The notes under the pieces were generated by a model. It saw only the letters and a list, made by a program, of their open reading frames with translations, was not told where the DNA came from and searched no databases. Shown in pieces: positions 25,101-35,571 of a stretch of 64,000 bases of DNA; within the stretch, counting starts at the first letter, position 1, and the number at the start of each line of letters is the position of its first letter. Both the position numbers and the translations under genes were made by a program. Source of the DNA: Malachius bipustulatus (Eukaryota > Arthropoda > Insecta > Coleoptera > Melyridae); assembly GCA_910589415.1 (NCBI GenBank), contig OU342636.1, forward strand, positions 38,331,735-38,395,734, written 5' to 3'.

Positions 25101-28057
25101 GGTGACTATTGCCAAAATTGATCCCTTTTGGGGCGGGAATGACTGGGCGACATGAAGTACCTATTTTTTTGGTAGGAGGGGATGAGAAAAAACTTCTTTG
25201 GTGACGCCTGAGAAGGGTACCTCTGCATGCTGAGTTGGGTGACTGTCCAGAAACTTTGGGGTCATCAGAACATAATGCGGGAAGCAAGAACTTGAGCGAT
25301 TTATTACTCCACATATAGACATTTTGTTGAATGAAATAATTTCTCGCAATTGTAATGAAAATGTTCTTCCAGGTGATTACCCAAATAGACTACCAATCCA
25401 AAACGACATCAAAATGGGTCCACTTGTACACAGTGGACCACGAAAAGGGCATATGCGATTTCTTGAGCGTAGTAGTGGGGGAGTTCTTCTACGACATGCA
25501 AAGAAGAGCTGGTATGGTCTCTGGTGTTTGTCCCATGCAAAAGGTCTCTATGTTTTACTAAGAAATATATTTTTACTTGTATACGTTTAGAGATTGTCAC
25601 TCAAGTTTTAATAAAGCTTGAGTCAGAATCTTTAAAACGTTGAGACAAAACGAAACTTACCGAGCCACGAGTCTCGTCCTCATAAAAAATTCTTTCATTC
25701 TAGGGAGTTTACCATTTGAAAAACTACGAAATGCCCTGTAACAGGTTTAAGTTACAAACCTTCCCCACTGGACTTATCAAGATGTCTTTCAATATCACCG
25801 AGAAGAAAACGCACAACTCCGTCATCTGCATTATCTTTCAAGCACAGGTGTTGTAGTTATTATTATTGCTAACTTGGGCATTATTAAATAAATAATAAAT
25901 TTTGATAAATTCTTTTTTGTAAACCTAAAATTCCCCGTTTGTATATTTTGAGTAACGTGTCTAGAGGGCGAGAATCCTTCGATACACTGTTGAGCCACTC
26001 CGAGCCACCACCACACGAAACTAGGGTACCTGTATTACCGACACTGACGCTTACCCCCTGACTCTTTGGCGCCCCCGCCCTTCTTGCAGGTTTATCGTTA
26101 CCACTCATCCTCAACCATAAAATAATTGAGACTACACAAATTGTTAACAACAGCTGAACTCTTGAGCTTTCAGCAAAAAAATTGAATGCAAAGTAAAACA
26201 ATATCCCCCCCCCCCAGCTCTCGCAGAGCAGTCTCTAGCCACTAACGTCAACGAGTCAAAAGAGATAATCAAAGTCCTCTACGAGATCTTGGAAACAATC
26301 ACCTGGAAAAAAATGGACAAAGTGTTGCTGGAAAGATTCCTCGCCGCGTTCCACTGGAGCGTCATGCCCTGTGAAGGCAGGCAGTTCTTGTACCAGCCGC
26401 TCAAGAAGGGCTTGGAAGTGTGCGTCAGGAACCTGCTGAAGAATCTATCCAACGATGATCTGATGGACGTGGTGAGCCTCGATTCCCAATATTGCCTTCT
26501 TGGAGTCCATTTTCCGTTAACAGATCCGCGAGATATTGGAATGGACTTCGAAGGAGACCTACACCACCGACGAGATGGTTCTGGAAATCGGTAACGTCCT
26601 GGAATACGCGACCATACTCTACCGTTCCGAAAGTTTCGCCGATTGGCCTCCAGAAATCATGGCGACCGTCCTGCAGCTCATATCCTCCGAGAATATCCTC
26701 TTCTGCCTGCTGGGCAATCGAGTCTTCCAGCATCTGATCGACAGGTGCAATAACAGGGAGCACTTCGTCACTCCCAAGTAAGTTCTTCTGGTTCGGGAGA
26801 GGCTTGAGTGGTGATAATTCGGCGATGTTGCAGAATATTCTTTCCTGACGCCACTTATAAGATAAAAGTGAACGTCTACAGTCCGGATGATAAAGTGATC
26901 TTCAGAAAGTGCAGGCAGAAGTTCCACCAGAATATACTACGGGCTGCTTTCAGCCATGGCGATAATAGGTTAGTTCAAAGTTTATGTTTGGCAATCAAGG
27001 AAAATAAACTCTAACGTTATACAGGGTGAATCTGGAGAACGCGTACACCTCGATCGCTTTGCTGATAGTGGAGGTACCCTGTGGGTATACAGCGGCAGCA
27101 GGTGTCTGTCTGGCGATGGCACTGCAGGAAACCGCTCTGGCCGATGAGCACATGGACCTGGGGTACTCCAACCGAGTACACGCTACTGTTATGGCTATTA
27201 TGACCCTCATCTGCTACATCCACCGTGCCGAGGTAGGTTGGAAATATTTAATTTCTGGGCGAAACAACTCAGCTTAATAGGGGCAGAGAGAGACAGGGGA
27301 GGAAAGGTGAAGGGAGGAGGAAGGGGTGGTGAAGAGGAAGAGTGAAGAGAGAGAGAGGGAAAGGAAGAGTGAGAAGGAGAGGGAGAGGGAGGAAAATAAA
27401 GAGATGTGGAGGGGGAGAGGGATCGGGATAGAGAGGTCAAGAGGAAGAGGGAGATACTGGTATGAATTATAAAGTGGGAAGAATAAAAGACAGATGAGGG
27501 AGAGGGAGAGGGATAGGGATAGGGAGAGGGCGAGGGAGGTAATGAGATAAATGATAAAATGGGAAGAAGAAAAGATAGATGTTGAAGAGGGAGATAGAGA
27601 TGGATAGGGGGAGATGGAGAGAGAGGAAGAGGGAAAGGGAGATGGAGAGGGAAAGGGAGGGAGAGGAAGGAAGATAAAAGGAGGGAGTGGGATAGAGACA
27701 GGGATAGGGAGGGGGAGTTAATGGTATAAATGATAAAGTGGGAAGAAGAAAAGATAGACGAGGAGAGGGAGAGTAAGAGTGAAAGGGAGAGGGAGAGAAA
27801 GAGTGAGAGTTCACGTGCTTTTCGAGTTTTAGGTGTTCTACGAGTACGTGAACACGGTGTTGGCACGTCGCGCCGCCTACGCCCCGCACTTGAACCCGCC
27901 GCTGCGCAGCACCTACGAATACGCCGAGCATCACATCTTGTGGAAGAAACCCGATCTTTTTTTCGAGGACTGGGAGACGCGCTACGGCTTATGGAAGTGC
28001 TTCAGGACCCGGAAGGCCACAGTGCAGGTGATCAACGGAAGGATTGTTTCGCTGTAG
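16141..28057 (+). CDS. Unrecognised, probably helical-repeat protein of about 502 residues
   Basis: Reconstructed exons: 16141-16264, 20066-20183, 20529-20719 (or to 20731), 26218-26471, 26524-26777, 26834-26968, 27025-27232 and 27833-28057 (stop TAG). All phases agree (1, 2, 1, 0, 2, 2, 0). The donor of exon 3 may be GTGAGA (20720) or GTATGT (20732). Both leave phase 1 and differ by four codons. The protein begins MKLGKSETLTPGQLKALLAK and is rich in amphipathic helices with Leu/Ile spacing (for example VILNAIITFYKNADVWK and VLLERFLAAFHWS), as in ARM/HEAT-type folds. I see no signal peptide, membrane segment or catalytic motif. Such folds usually scaffold protein complexes, but no function is assigned. 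Intron 1 carries heat-shock-element-like arrays and a foldback element. Intron 3 carries a complete gene on the same strand. The codon-level fit is good, but I do not recognise the family. Confidence 0.78.
16589..16628. repeat. (TC)n microsatellite
   Basis: TC dinucleotide tract in intron 1 of the helical-protein gene. Confidence 0.9.
16995..17129. repeat. HSE-like 10-bp satellite, short left part
   Basis: Degenerate decamers of the form GAACATTCTA with GAA and TTC blocks at five-base spacing. The array is interrupted by the 17130-18341 foldback element and resumes after it. Confidence 0.8.
17130..18341. mobile_element. 1.2-kb foldback element (type D) inside an HSE-like array
   Basis: Starts TACAGGGTGTCCCATAATAT and ends with the inverse at 18341. 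The arms are complementary over roughly 550 bp each, with a centre near 17735. Flanks are TTTA and TAGC, consistent with a TA duplication. It lies in intron 1 of the helical-protein gene, so it would be transcribed as a very long hairpin. Small differences between the arms (single substitutions and A-run length changes) show it is natural divergence and not an assembly mirror. Confidence 0.9.
18342..19925. repeat. HSE-like 10-bp satellite array
   Basis: About 1.6 kb of degenerate 10-bp units with consensus GAACATTCTA, giving alternating GAA and TTC triplets at five-base spacing (TTCTAGAACATTC and variants). This is the heat-shock-element layout. It is intronic in the helical-protein gene. Confidence 0.85.
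21193..21402. mobile_element. Right-arm fragment of the type A foldback
   Basis: Matches 11513-11721 from the CAATCTAAAAAT region through GGGACACCCTGTA. No left arm is present nearby. Confidence 0.85.
21490..21675. repeat. Dispersed repeat, copy 1 (empty-site copy)
   Basis: Matches 41841-41960 plus 42557-42625 (shared words AGTAAAGTTTACTAAAGTTC, CAGTCAGTGA and GGAGCTGTAA). Both copies are preceded by the type A right arm, so they form one compound repeat. This copy lacks the 596-bp element present at 41961-42556. Confidence 0.8.
22068..25856 (+). CDS. Secreted DUF1091-type protein, 176 residues, nested in an intron
   Basis: Exons: 22068-22106, 24788-24955, 25373-25543 and 25704-25856 (TAG), all phase 0 with GT-AG borders (first donor GTAAGT). 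The ATG has the context CACCGCC. The join of exons 1 and 2 gives MLVPQLLFLNLITCVLSG, a good signal peptide with probable cleavage after Ser-Gly. Mature features: Cys in FAIKNVENC, KGICDFL, GVCP followed after three residues by GVYHLKNYEMPC, then FPTGLIKMSFNITEKK with a glycosylation site (NIT). The order CDF, CP, GxYxLKN, P-x-G-x-(Y/I) is that of insect DUF1091 proteins, which are small secreted proteins related to lipid-binding ML folds. The exact ligand is unknown. The gene lies in the same orientation inside the 5.5 kb third intron of the helical-protein gene, and its own 2.7 kb first intron is packed with HSE-like repeats. Confidence 0.75.
22610..22870. repeat. HSE-like 10-bp satellite array
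   Basis: Same decamer family. This block and its flank are repeated almost identically 499 bp downstream (AAGAGCATTC at 22611 and at 23110). Confidence 0.85.
23098..23360. repeat. HSE-like 10-bp satellite array (duplicate of 22610 block)
   Basis: Near-identical copy of 22610-22870, including the following sequence with ATAATAATTTAAACTAG. This points to a recent segmental tandem duplication within the first intron of the DUF1091 gene. Confidence 0.85.
23680..24745. repeat. HSE-like 10-bp satellite arrays
   Basis: Two further blocks (about 23680-24245 and 24480-24745), separated by a non-repeat spacer that is itself related to 23520-23660. The array ends about 40 bp before the acceptor of exon 2 of the DUF1091 gene. 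Confidence 0.8.
25887..25892 (+). terminator. Polyadenylation signal of the DUF1091 gene
   Basis: AATAAA 31 bp after the stop codon, overlapping ATTAAA. Its closeness to the stop supports a separate transcript ending inside the host intron. Confidence 0.6.
27281..27805. repeat. Purine-rich (GGGAGA)-type intron filler
   Basis: About 500 bp of almost pure purine on the + strand, made of GAGAGGGA-like words, with three copies of a spacer near AAAGTGGGAAGAA. It fills the last intron of the helical-protein gene. The long Ser/Leu/Pro open frames on the minus strand are an artefact of this composition. Confidence 0.85.
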
Positions 28058-28142
28058 TAGCCGTGGTTTATTTTTGTGGCAATTCGTAGTTCCTTTTCGT
28101 TTATTATTGTGAATTGTATTAGGAAAAAATAATTATAAGTTT

Positions 28143-28148
28143 ATTAAA
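28143..28148 (+). terminator. Possible polyadenylation signal of the helical-protein gene
   Basis: ATTAAA 86 bp after the stop codon. No AATAAA lies closer. Confidence 0.4.
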
Positions 28149-28149
28149 T

Positions 28150-29867
28150 TAAATTATATTTTCTGTAGAACTTATTAAGGAATTCAAATCTTGTACGTTA
28201 GAGAGATGAGCATTCACACGTTGAAGGAAGGCTCTAAATGATCTCTGAAGATGCACCAACGCCCAGATGAAACTTTTGTTTCTGTTTCTTCTTCAGATAG
28301 AAAAGAGTAAATTTTTGAAATTTCCTCAGATGTTGAAATTAAAAAAAAGAGACTTGGATGGTACTTTTCCAAAAAATTAACTGAAAACCGATGGACGTCA
28401 TTTATTTTTGAGCCAGTCTGTTGTCTATGCTCGACGAACCTGGGCGATCACGCTTCATTTTCCGGGTCTTAATGATGACGTCATCAGTCTTATTATCATC
28501 AATGGAAATATTCAGAAGAACGTGATTTTCCTCGCGACGATATTGATTGTTGCGAAACAGTTTTCTTTGTTCGCTAATGGGACCCTTCAGCACAGATCCT
28601 GTCGAAATTAAATGTCTCCGCGACATGATGCATCACGTTTTCTTCACTAATGCGTCTGCAGACCGTCATAAATCTCCAGCGCGTTGTACCTAAAACCTAA
28701 AACGTTATTGTACTCTCTCACGTTGTACGCTCATGGTCTTAAATCACATGTTATCATCTCATCTAAAAACGACTGGACTAATTTACTGAAAGAGGTTCTC
28801 GAGAATATTTCAGTAGCCGTTATAAAAAAATTTCTAAAGACAAGGGATGCAAAAAAAACACAACCGCCCCTATTATCTGAGTTACGAGACAGCCTGCATT
28901 GGCGACGGCGTGCTCAAGCAGAAGGCTTGACGCCAAGCGCCGAGACGCTCCCGACGCTCGACCTTCTCAGTAACAGTAGTAGGCGCCGGTGTCTGGACGC
29001 GGCCAGTGGCTGCGATCTCCCCGCGCGATCGGTCCCGAGTCACGTGCGTTGTTCCTGTTGCTCATCTGAGTCAGTGCTACCATTGATAACATAGCGCTAC
29101 CGTTGATGATAAGATTTTTTAATGGATTGAGTGAGTTCTCCCTTTTAATTATTAGAGTTCTCTTTTTTTAGAAATTTTATCGGACTTGGGTACCTATTTT
29201 TTTCTGGAATAATTTTTAATTCATTTCAATAGTAAAATAATTGGTCTGCTCTATTTATGCGCAGATCTTTCGAGAAAAATATTTGTCTGTTTTTAATTAA
29301 TAACAAACGATTTCTTTGGAATGCCGCAAGGCTACGAAGAGGAAGCCAATTTTTTTCAAAGTATTTTTTAAATTTTTCCAAGAGTGATATCATTTTTTCA
29401 GTGGTGTGGTGAATGCGTTTTTTTGTACATTTACTTAAGCAGAAAAATGTTTGATTTAACTGCATGAGTGCGTACGTCCTTAATACCTAAATATTTTTTT
29501 TCAGTTATTGTTGAATTAAACTGATTTCTGGGTTAAAAGGGTCCTTTGTTGTTTGATGATGGCAGAAAAATCACTTTTTCCAGACAATTTTTTACATACT
29601 TTAACCACCCACGACCCTAAGGCGATCAGCATAAATGCACCCCATCAAAAAATCATCTCTTGCAAAACAATAAGACTTTTGACCAAAACTACCCCCTGAG
29701 CAGAGTACTTTTTTCCCGAAAATAACGCGCCAGCAATTACGATTCACCATTTTTCTTGAGAAAAACTTCCCATGCAACTCGAGTCAATTTTTCCAGGCCT
29801 TTTCGACCTCGGAAAAATCTCGTTTTCCCATCACCGGTGATTTTAATATTTAATTTAATATTTTAAT
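28150..29867. other. Intergenic, no recognised gene
   Basis: Mostly ordinary-complexity AT-rich DNA. A GC-rich stretch at about 28880-29060 is unlike its surroundings (clustered ACGCT and GCGCC words). It lies in an open frame of about 136 codons without recognisable protein features. Confidence 0.5.
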
Positions 29868-30420
29868 TTGGCTATTTATGGTTTTGTAGATCTTTTCCAG
29901 TGGCGTAGATATTTGTGTTTTTTTCTAATATTTTTTCCCCTTTTCTCTCCCTATTTTTTACGCCACTGACTTTATTGCAAATACAAAAACTATGTTCGAT
30001 TGCCCCTGCATTTTAGAACAAAAAAGTATTCTTTAATTTTTTCCTTATGACGCCCCGTTTTTGAGATATTTGAAGTTTTAAAAGATGATGTTGGGACATT
30101 TACATTGAAAATAATTGATTATTCTTAATGATTACTCTTCCTGGACTGACCTGGCATGCATCCTCTAGTTATTTCTCGATGTGCTGTTCTGATGAGGTCA
30201 TAAAGAGACCGAAACAGCGTTGTCTACAGCTTGAGATAACTGGATGGCTCTGTGTGTTTGGTCTGCCTCAGGAAGCCCTAGGTTGGAGCGTAAATAGCAC
30301 GGAAAGTTATTTATGAATTTATAAAATTCACCGCTCTATTAATATTATTATTAAAAAATATATATCTACGTCACTATGGAAGACATCTAGGAAACTTGAA
30401 ATAGCCAACTTAGAGATCTT
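29868..30420. mobile_element. Interrupted foldback element (type E, copy 1)
   Basis: The left arm starts at AATTTGGCTATTTATGG and contains ACGCCACTGACTTTATTGCA. The remnant of the right arm resumes near 30345 with ATCTACGTCAC and GAAATAGCCAA. Compared with the copies at 31851-32400 and 33866-34236, most of the right arm is replaced by about 200 bp carrying the hammerhead motif. Confidence 0.6.
30166..30242 (+). ncRNA. Hammerhead ribozyme (type I)
   Basis: Core CTGATGA (30189-30195). Stem II is GGTC/GACC with a 7-nt loop, followed by GAAA (30211-30214). Stem III is ACA/TGT with loop GCGT, and the cleavage C is at 30224. Stem I is GCTGT/ACAGC with a T·T mismatch next to the core, then an internal loop and an outer AGTTAT/ATAACT helix. 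All catalytic-core positions are present. Such short-stem-III, type-I motifs are typical of Penelope-like retroelements and related non-autonomous elements. No such open frame is seen here. Confidence 0.75.
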
Positions 30421-30837
30421 AGTTTGTTCATTGTTCATGCCGAGTTTCATCAAAATCGGTGCAAATCCACACAAATCATAGACAGAAAAAGAAACAAAAG
30501 TAGGCTTTCTATGTTTTAGGCGTGAGCGCCAATATAGGAAAACTTGCGCGTTTGCAAGAGACAATTTCTGCAGAAAATGCGGATGATGTCACGAAACGGC
30601 GATCTTAGATCGTCCACTCTCAGACTGTTTACAGGAAAAGCTTTAGAACTGTTTTTAAGTATCTAATTACGGGGCGTACAATTGATAACGTCACTTGCAG
30701 ACCGGCTTACAGTGACATCGCTCGCAATAAGTCACCTAAAATGACTCTACAATTAACGATCTACAACATTTTTCTTCGTAATAGACGAAACTTTTATTTT
30801 TTTTTTCAAATTTTCTGGATCAGATATTTTTTATGCA

Positions 30838-31290
30838 TCCTTATTATTCATGTTCATGCACTTCTCGCTGCGCTATATTACATACCGGGCTAGGATCTCC
30901 ACTCCCGCATCTAAAGGAGCCCGGCAACAACAACACTGTCCAGAAAAATAGCAAAAACAACTTTTTTCTTTCTTCGTTTTAGACAAAACTGTTTTTTTTT
31001 CAATCTTTCTGGATCAGATGAACGATTTCATAGGAAAATGTTCATTTCATTTAAAACTTTCATTTTTTTAATCTTTCTGGATCAGTAGACAAAAGTTTCG
31101 GGTGCATCTTTCAGGCCTCTTTCACACAGAACGGTTTTAGGCCGGTCATATGTCGCCGCCGTGTCGCCATGTATTTTTCCTGCTCTATTACATCCCGCGC
31201 TCATAGATCGTCCCGCTACCGCATCTAAAGGATTCTGGCAACAACAACATTGTCCAGAAAAATAGCCTGAACAATCTTCAACTTGTCGAG
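30838..31290. repeat. Local direct duplication, about 330 bp apart
   Basis: GCATCTAAAGGA followed by GGCAACAACAACA and TGTCCAGAAAAATAGC occurs near 30909-30952 and again near 31220-31267. The word AATCTTTCTGGATCAG also recurs at about 31001 and 31070. The copies have diverged. Confidence 0.7.
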
Positions 31291-31770
31291 AGCAACAAAA
31301 ATGAAATTCTCGTCGCAGATTAAAGTCCAGCAAAAAATATGTTTTTTTCTTTACCATGCAAATAGTTCCAGAAATTCAAAAAAAACATATCCTTCGATAT
31401 CATCAAGCCTGGCCTAATCAACTTGGTTAATTCGGTTATATTATAAAGGATCAACTACAATGATTAAAGGTAGCAAAAACCTCCAATCAGACAATATTGA
31501 AGCACTTTGGGGCATTAATACAATGATTTTGCGCTCAAAGGTCGTTTGCATTAGAAAAGGTGACTGCCCGCTTTGTGACTGTGAACTAAAATGTTAAACA
31601 CTTATGCAAATAAAGCAGGTACGATTATTCCTTCCTTAGGGAAATCAATATTGAACATTGAATTAATGTCGGAACAAGACGGAAACACCAAGTTCAAGAA
31701 ACATGCAATTTGGGACTTTATCAAATCCTATCGTCCCCTATTATTATACTCGATTCAACTATTAGAATTG

Positions 31771-32549
31771 TACAGGGTGTATCATCATAAATATACCTAC
31801 CCTGTAAATAAAACAAACATTTTTTCTCAATAAACAATTGTCCAAAAACGCTATTTAATTTGGCTGATTCAGGTTTTGTGGATGTTTTCTAGTGGAGTTG
31901 GCGCCCTTTTTCACTTCATATCTCCTACGCCATTGATTTTATTGCAAACAAAAGAACATTATTCAATAGCCCATGTATTTTAGAATAAAAAAGTATTCTT
32001 TAATTTTATCCATATGACGCCCCGTTTTTTAGATATTTGAAGTTTTCTAAGATAATGTCGCTCCATTTACATTGAAAATAATTAATTATTTTTAATGTTT
32101 AGTATAACATTGCCCGAGGAAAGTTCAAATATCTCAAAAACGGTGCACCAAATAAAAAAAAATAGGGAATACTTTTTTGTTCCAAAATGTTGGGGCAATT
32201 CAATGACGTTTTTATATTTACAATAAAGTCAGTGGCGTAAAAGATATGATGGGAAAAGGGGAAAAAAGAAAAAATTGAATATCTACGTCACTGAAAAATA
32301 TTTATAAAACCTGAAATAGCCCAATCAAAGATCTTAGCTTTTTGTTTATTGTTAATGCCGAATTTCATAAAAATCGGTTCAAATTTACACGAGCTATAGG
32401 TACATATAACCTAGAAATATTATTATTTTTCTTTTAATTTTGCCACTCTACTGTATCTCGGAAACAAAGCGTTTTTGGACGCAAAAATGTATATTTTGAC
32501 GTCCCCTACCACCCTTAAAAGTTTGACAGTATATTTATGATACACCCTA
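31771..32549. mobile_element. Foldback element (type E, copy 2) with TACAGGGTGTATC ends
   Basis: Left TACAGGGTGTATCATCATAA and right TATGATACACCCTA are inverse. The interior (31851-32400) is the type E palindrome with ACGCC-ACTGA-TTTATTGCAA and its inverse GCAATAAAGTCAGTGGCGT. Only the extreme ends resemble the other TACAGGGTGT elements. Confidence 0.78.
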
Positions 32550-32559
32550 GCAAGAATTA

Positions 32560-33141
32560 TACACGGTGATTCTTATAACCTGAAAAATTTAAAAAAAATC
32601 TCAAAAAGTAAGCTCTCTGGGGAAAAATGTTTTTTTACCAAAAAAGGTTTTGTTCGATGAGGGACATCGTTTGAACACGAAAACCACTCTGCACCCCTCA
32701 CCCCATTTCAAGGGGTAACTTTGAAATTTTAATTAGCAACTCCCATTTTTTTATTATGAGTTTGTATTTTGTGAGAAAACATGCGCAATAAATGTTTCGG
32801 GTAAGTCTTGGGCTATTTAAAATGTCAAATTTACCCTCACTCCCAGGAAAGAACTGAGGGATACAGGGGGATTTCTGGTTCAAAAGATGTCTCCCGCTGA
32901 AAAAACAACTTTTGTAAAAAAATATTTTCCCGCAGAATGGGAGATTTTGGAGATATAAGGAGAAATGAACCTTCAAAATTTCAAAATGACCCCCACTCCT
33001 TTGTAAGGGATGAGGGGTGAAGGGTGGTTTTTGTATTTAAACGATGTCCTCCACCACTTTTGTAAGCATCATTTTTCCGTACCTAGAGTGCTTACTTTTC
33101 GAGATATTTTGAATATTTCAGGTCATAAAAATCACCCTGTA
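32560..33141. mobile_element. 582-bp foldback element (type F), ends TACACGGTGATT
   Basis: Left TACACGGTGATTCTTATAAC is inverse to the right end ATCACCCTGTA. Arms contain CTCACCCC and GGGTGCAGA-like words in inverse order and run about 250 bp. It sits 10 bp from the preceding element. Confidence 0.78.
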
Positions 33142-33865
33142 TAAATATCTAGATCTCTAACAAAATACCAAATTTACACTAAGCATGACATTATTTCATA
33201 TCTCTATAATAATAAAAGGTAATATATAAAAGGAAAGTTATTCGTCAGCAATTTAAGTGTTATCGTTCAGCAGCGTTTGAACCCCTTCACCCTTCCAATA
33301 AGCTTATATCAAATGACGATCCTGACTAATAAGTGACGAAGTTCCTACCCTCTTTCCGAGTTTATCATGAACGTGTATAGCCTGCAAGTTTAAATAACTT
33401 GTTTTTATCATAGAATAGTAGAGATAGCTCTAATAATAAAGAAAATTTCTGCGTAAGTCCTTCTCAATGTCGTCGACGAAGGGAATATAATTCAAGACAC
33501 GGTTTCCGATATAATAAAACTTCTGATAGACCAAAAACCGTCTCCCAAGAACCGCCGAGGGGGAAAATATCAAATAACGAGTGGTGCGGTGGCAGGACTC
33601 GAGACTGGCCATGAATCTGGAACTGCGATCGCCGATCAAAACTTTCGACTCCATTAATGTCTTATTCGAGTCGAGAGATAATTTCCTGAAAGTTTGATTA
33701 CCTTTCGGAGATTGGGATTATTAGGAATGCGTCAATTACTTTATTGCGTACACCTAATAAATCTCTAATGAGTTCAATAAGATACTTTTTATTTAGAAAA
33801 AATGCGGCTGCTCAAACGGTTTTCGTCACAAATAAATAACTTATTAATCTAATCTAATATTCAGA
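33142..33865. other. Non-repetitive block, nothing recognised
   Basis: Ordinary-complexity sequence, GC-richer at 33470-33660. A minus-strand open frame of 74 codons lies there, but no family features are visible. Confidence 0.45.
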
Positions 33866-34236
33866 ATTGGCGCCACTTTTCCTTCCCTATCTGTTACGCC
33901 ACTGACTTTACTGCAAATAGCAGAATGTTATTCAAAAGCCCTTCCATTTTAGAACATAATAGTTTTCTTTAGTTTTTCCATGCGAAGCACCGTTTTTGAT
34001 ATATTTGAGGTTTCCTCAAGCAATGTCAATAAACATTAAAAATAAGTAAATAATTATTTTCAATGTAAATGACCCAACATTACCCGAGAAAATTTAAAAT
34101 ATTTCAGAAACGGTGCGGCGTATGAAAAAACTAAAGAACACTCTTTTCTTCTAAAATCCAGTGGCTATCGAATTCTGTTATTGTATTTGCAATAAAGTCA
34201 GGGGCGTAAAATATATGGAGGGAAAAGGAATATCTA
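33866..34236. mobile_element. Foldback element (type E, copy 3)
   Basis: Left ACGCCACTGACTTTACTGCA and right GCAATAAAGTCAGGGGCGTA are inverse. The arms include CACCGTTTTTGATATATTTG and its counterpart near 34100. It is diverged from the copy at 31851-32400. Confidence 0.72.
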
Positions 34237-35560
34237 CGCTTTTTTCAACTTATATTTATTTATGAGATGAACCGGAACTACCACTCTAAATTTGCCCGAT
34301 ATCAAAAGGGACGTGCCTTCCCTGTACTTGTATGAATTTGTCTCCTTATATAACTTCTTGGTACTCTTGGTACACAATTGAAATATTGAGAAATGCACAA
34401 GTTGGGCGCCAAAAGCCAAAAAAAAAAAATTCAACACCCCATATCTTTTTTCTAAGCTTTTCCGGACATATGTTTACGGTAACTTTTATCAGTCACGGCT
34501 ATGAGCAACCGCGGCTGTTGTGACGTCAATTCTCTCACTTCAACTCGCTCATTTAACATCGCATCAAATTCGGATAAAAACCTATAATAGTTTGATTAAA
34601 TAAAATGCATTTTGGACAATTTTATTATGAACGCGCGTGATAAATTTGCCGGTGTGTTAATTTTTAATAAACTCGGCATCAGAGAGATGTGTCACTGAAT
34701 ATATCAGAATATAAATCTGCGGCGGATCGAAAGATTGACCCGACCTGCCAGCCGAAGGACAAAAACCGATTAATCAATTCAAATTTATTATCTCCGCCGA
34801 TTTTCAAACGTTCACGTTATTCAAACTGGCAAGTGCTTATAGCCGAACCCACGTGCAATAACTGAACCAAATCCAATTCGTAAATCAATCGGGGAACTTA
34901 GTCATCAACGAGCAATATTTTCACGTCTCGCTGAATTTGTTTTTCTCAAAGAAAAATGTTTTTTTAATGTATTCGAACTAAAATCGCTAACGCTAGCGTT
35001 GGCGCTGGCGCTAACAACGACATATTCTCGTTGTTATGACTCCTAGTCTAGTTGTCATGGAATTGCACCCATTCTCGTTACCACATTATCGTAGATGGCC
35101 CATTTCTTCATGAATTCTGCACAGGTAGAGGTTTTACATGCGCCTCCGTGAACCCCTTTTTGTTATTGATCTGTTTAACATTGGTTTTTCGATATGGAAT
35201 GGACCCAGGAACTTCGATTTCAGCTTAAGGCCAAGTCTAAACTATGTTCTCTTGATCGCTACCAATTCTACGCGATACTTTGACGCTGGTCGTCTTTTTA
35301 GATCTTTTACGGTTTACATCTTGGGTTTTGAAAATCTTTGTTTGGCATGTTGACGGTATTCTTCACGCGAGTATACGAAATCTTGAATTTGCTCTTCTCC
35401 CAGGAGACGTTTTTTATCCAAGTCGGTTTTGTCTCTCATCTTAGCCGGTCAACAGCTCAAAAGGTGTCTCATCTCATTCCATCCTAAAATTGCTGCGTTT
35501 TCCATAAAAAAATCACGGATTCTTCGACATCTCTAAATGTCAACGGAAATTCATCATCGG
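34237..35560. other. Non-repetitive block, possible regulatory DNA
   Basis: No gene or repeat seen. The part 34550-35110 is of higher complexity, with several homeodomain-type cores (TTTATTATGA, AATTTATTA, TTAATCAAT). That makes it a candidate cis-regulatory stretch by inference only. Confidence 0.3.
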
Positions 35561-35571
35561 TATGAAAATTC

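Noticed and set aside
27207..27934. Long minus-strand Ser/Leu/Pro-rich open frames
   Set aside because: They are the complement of the purine-rich intron tract and simply lack stop codons by composition.
28684..29094. 136-codon plus-strand frame
   Set aside because: It has a GC-rich end but no recognisable domain, splice context or codon pattern like the neighbouring genes. Kept only as a region note.
33430..33654. 74-codon minus-strand frame in a GC-richer stretch
   Set aside because: Protein-like in places but without family features or splice evidence, so not enough to call a gene.
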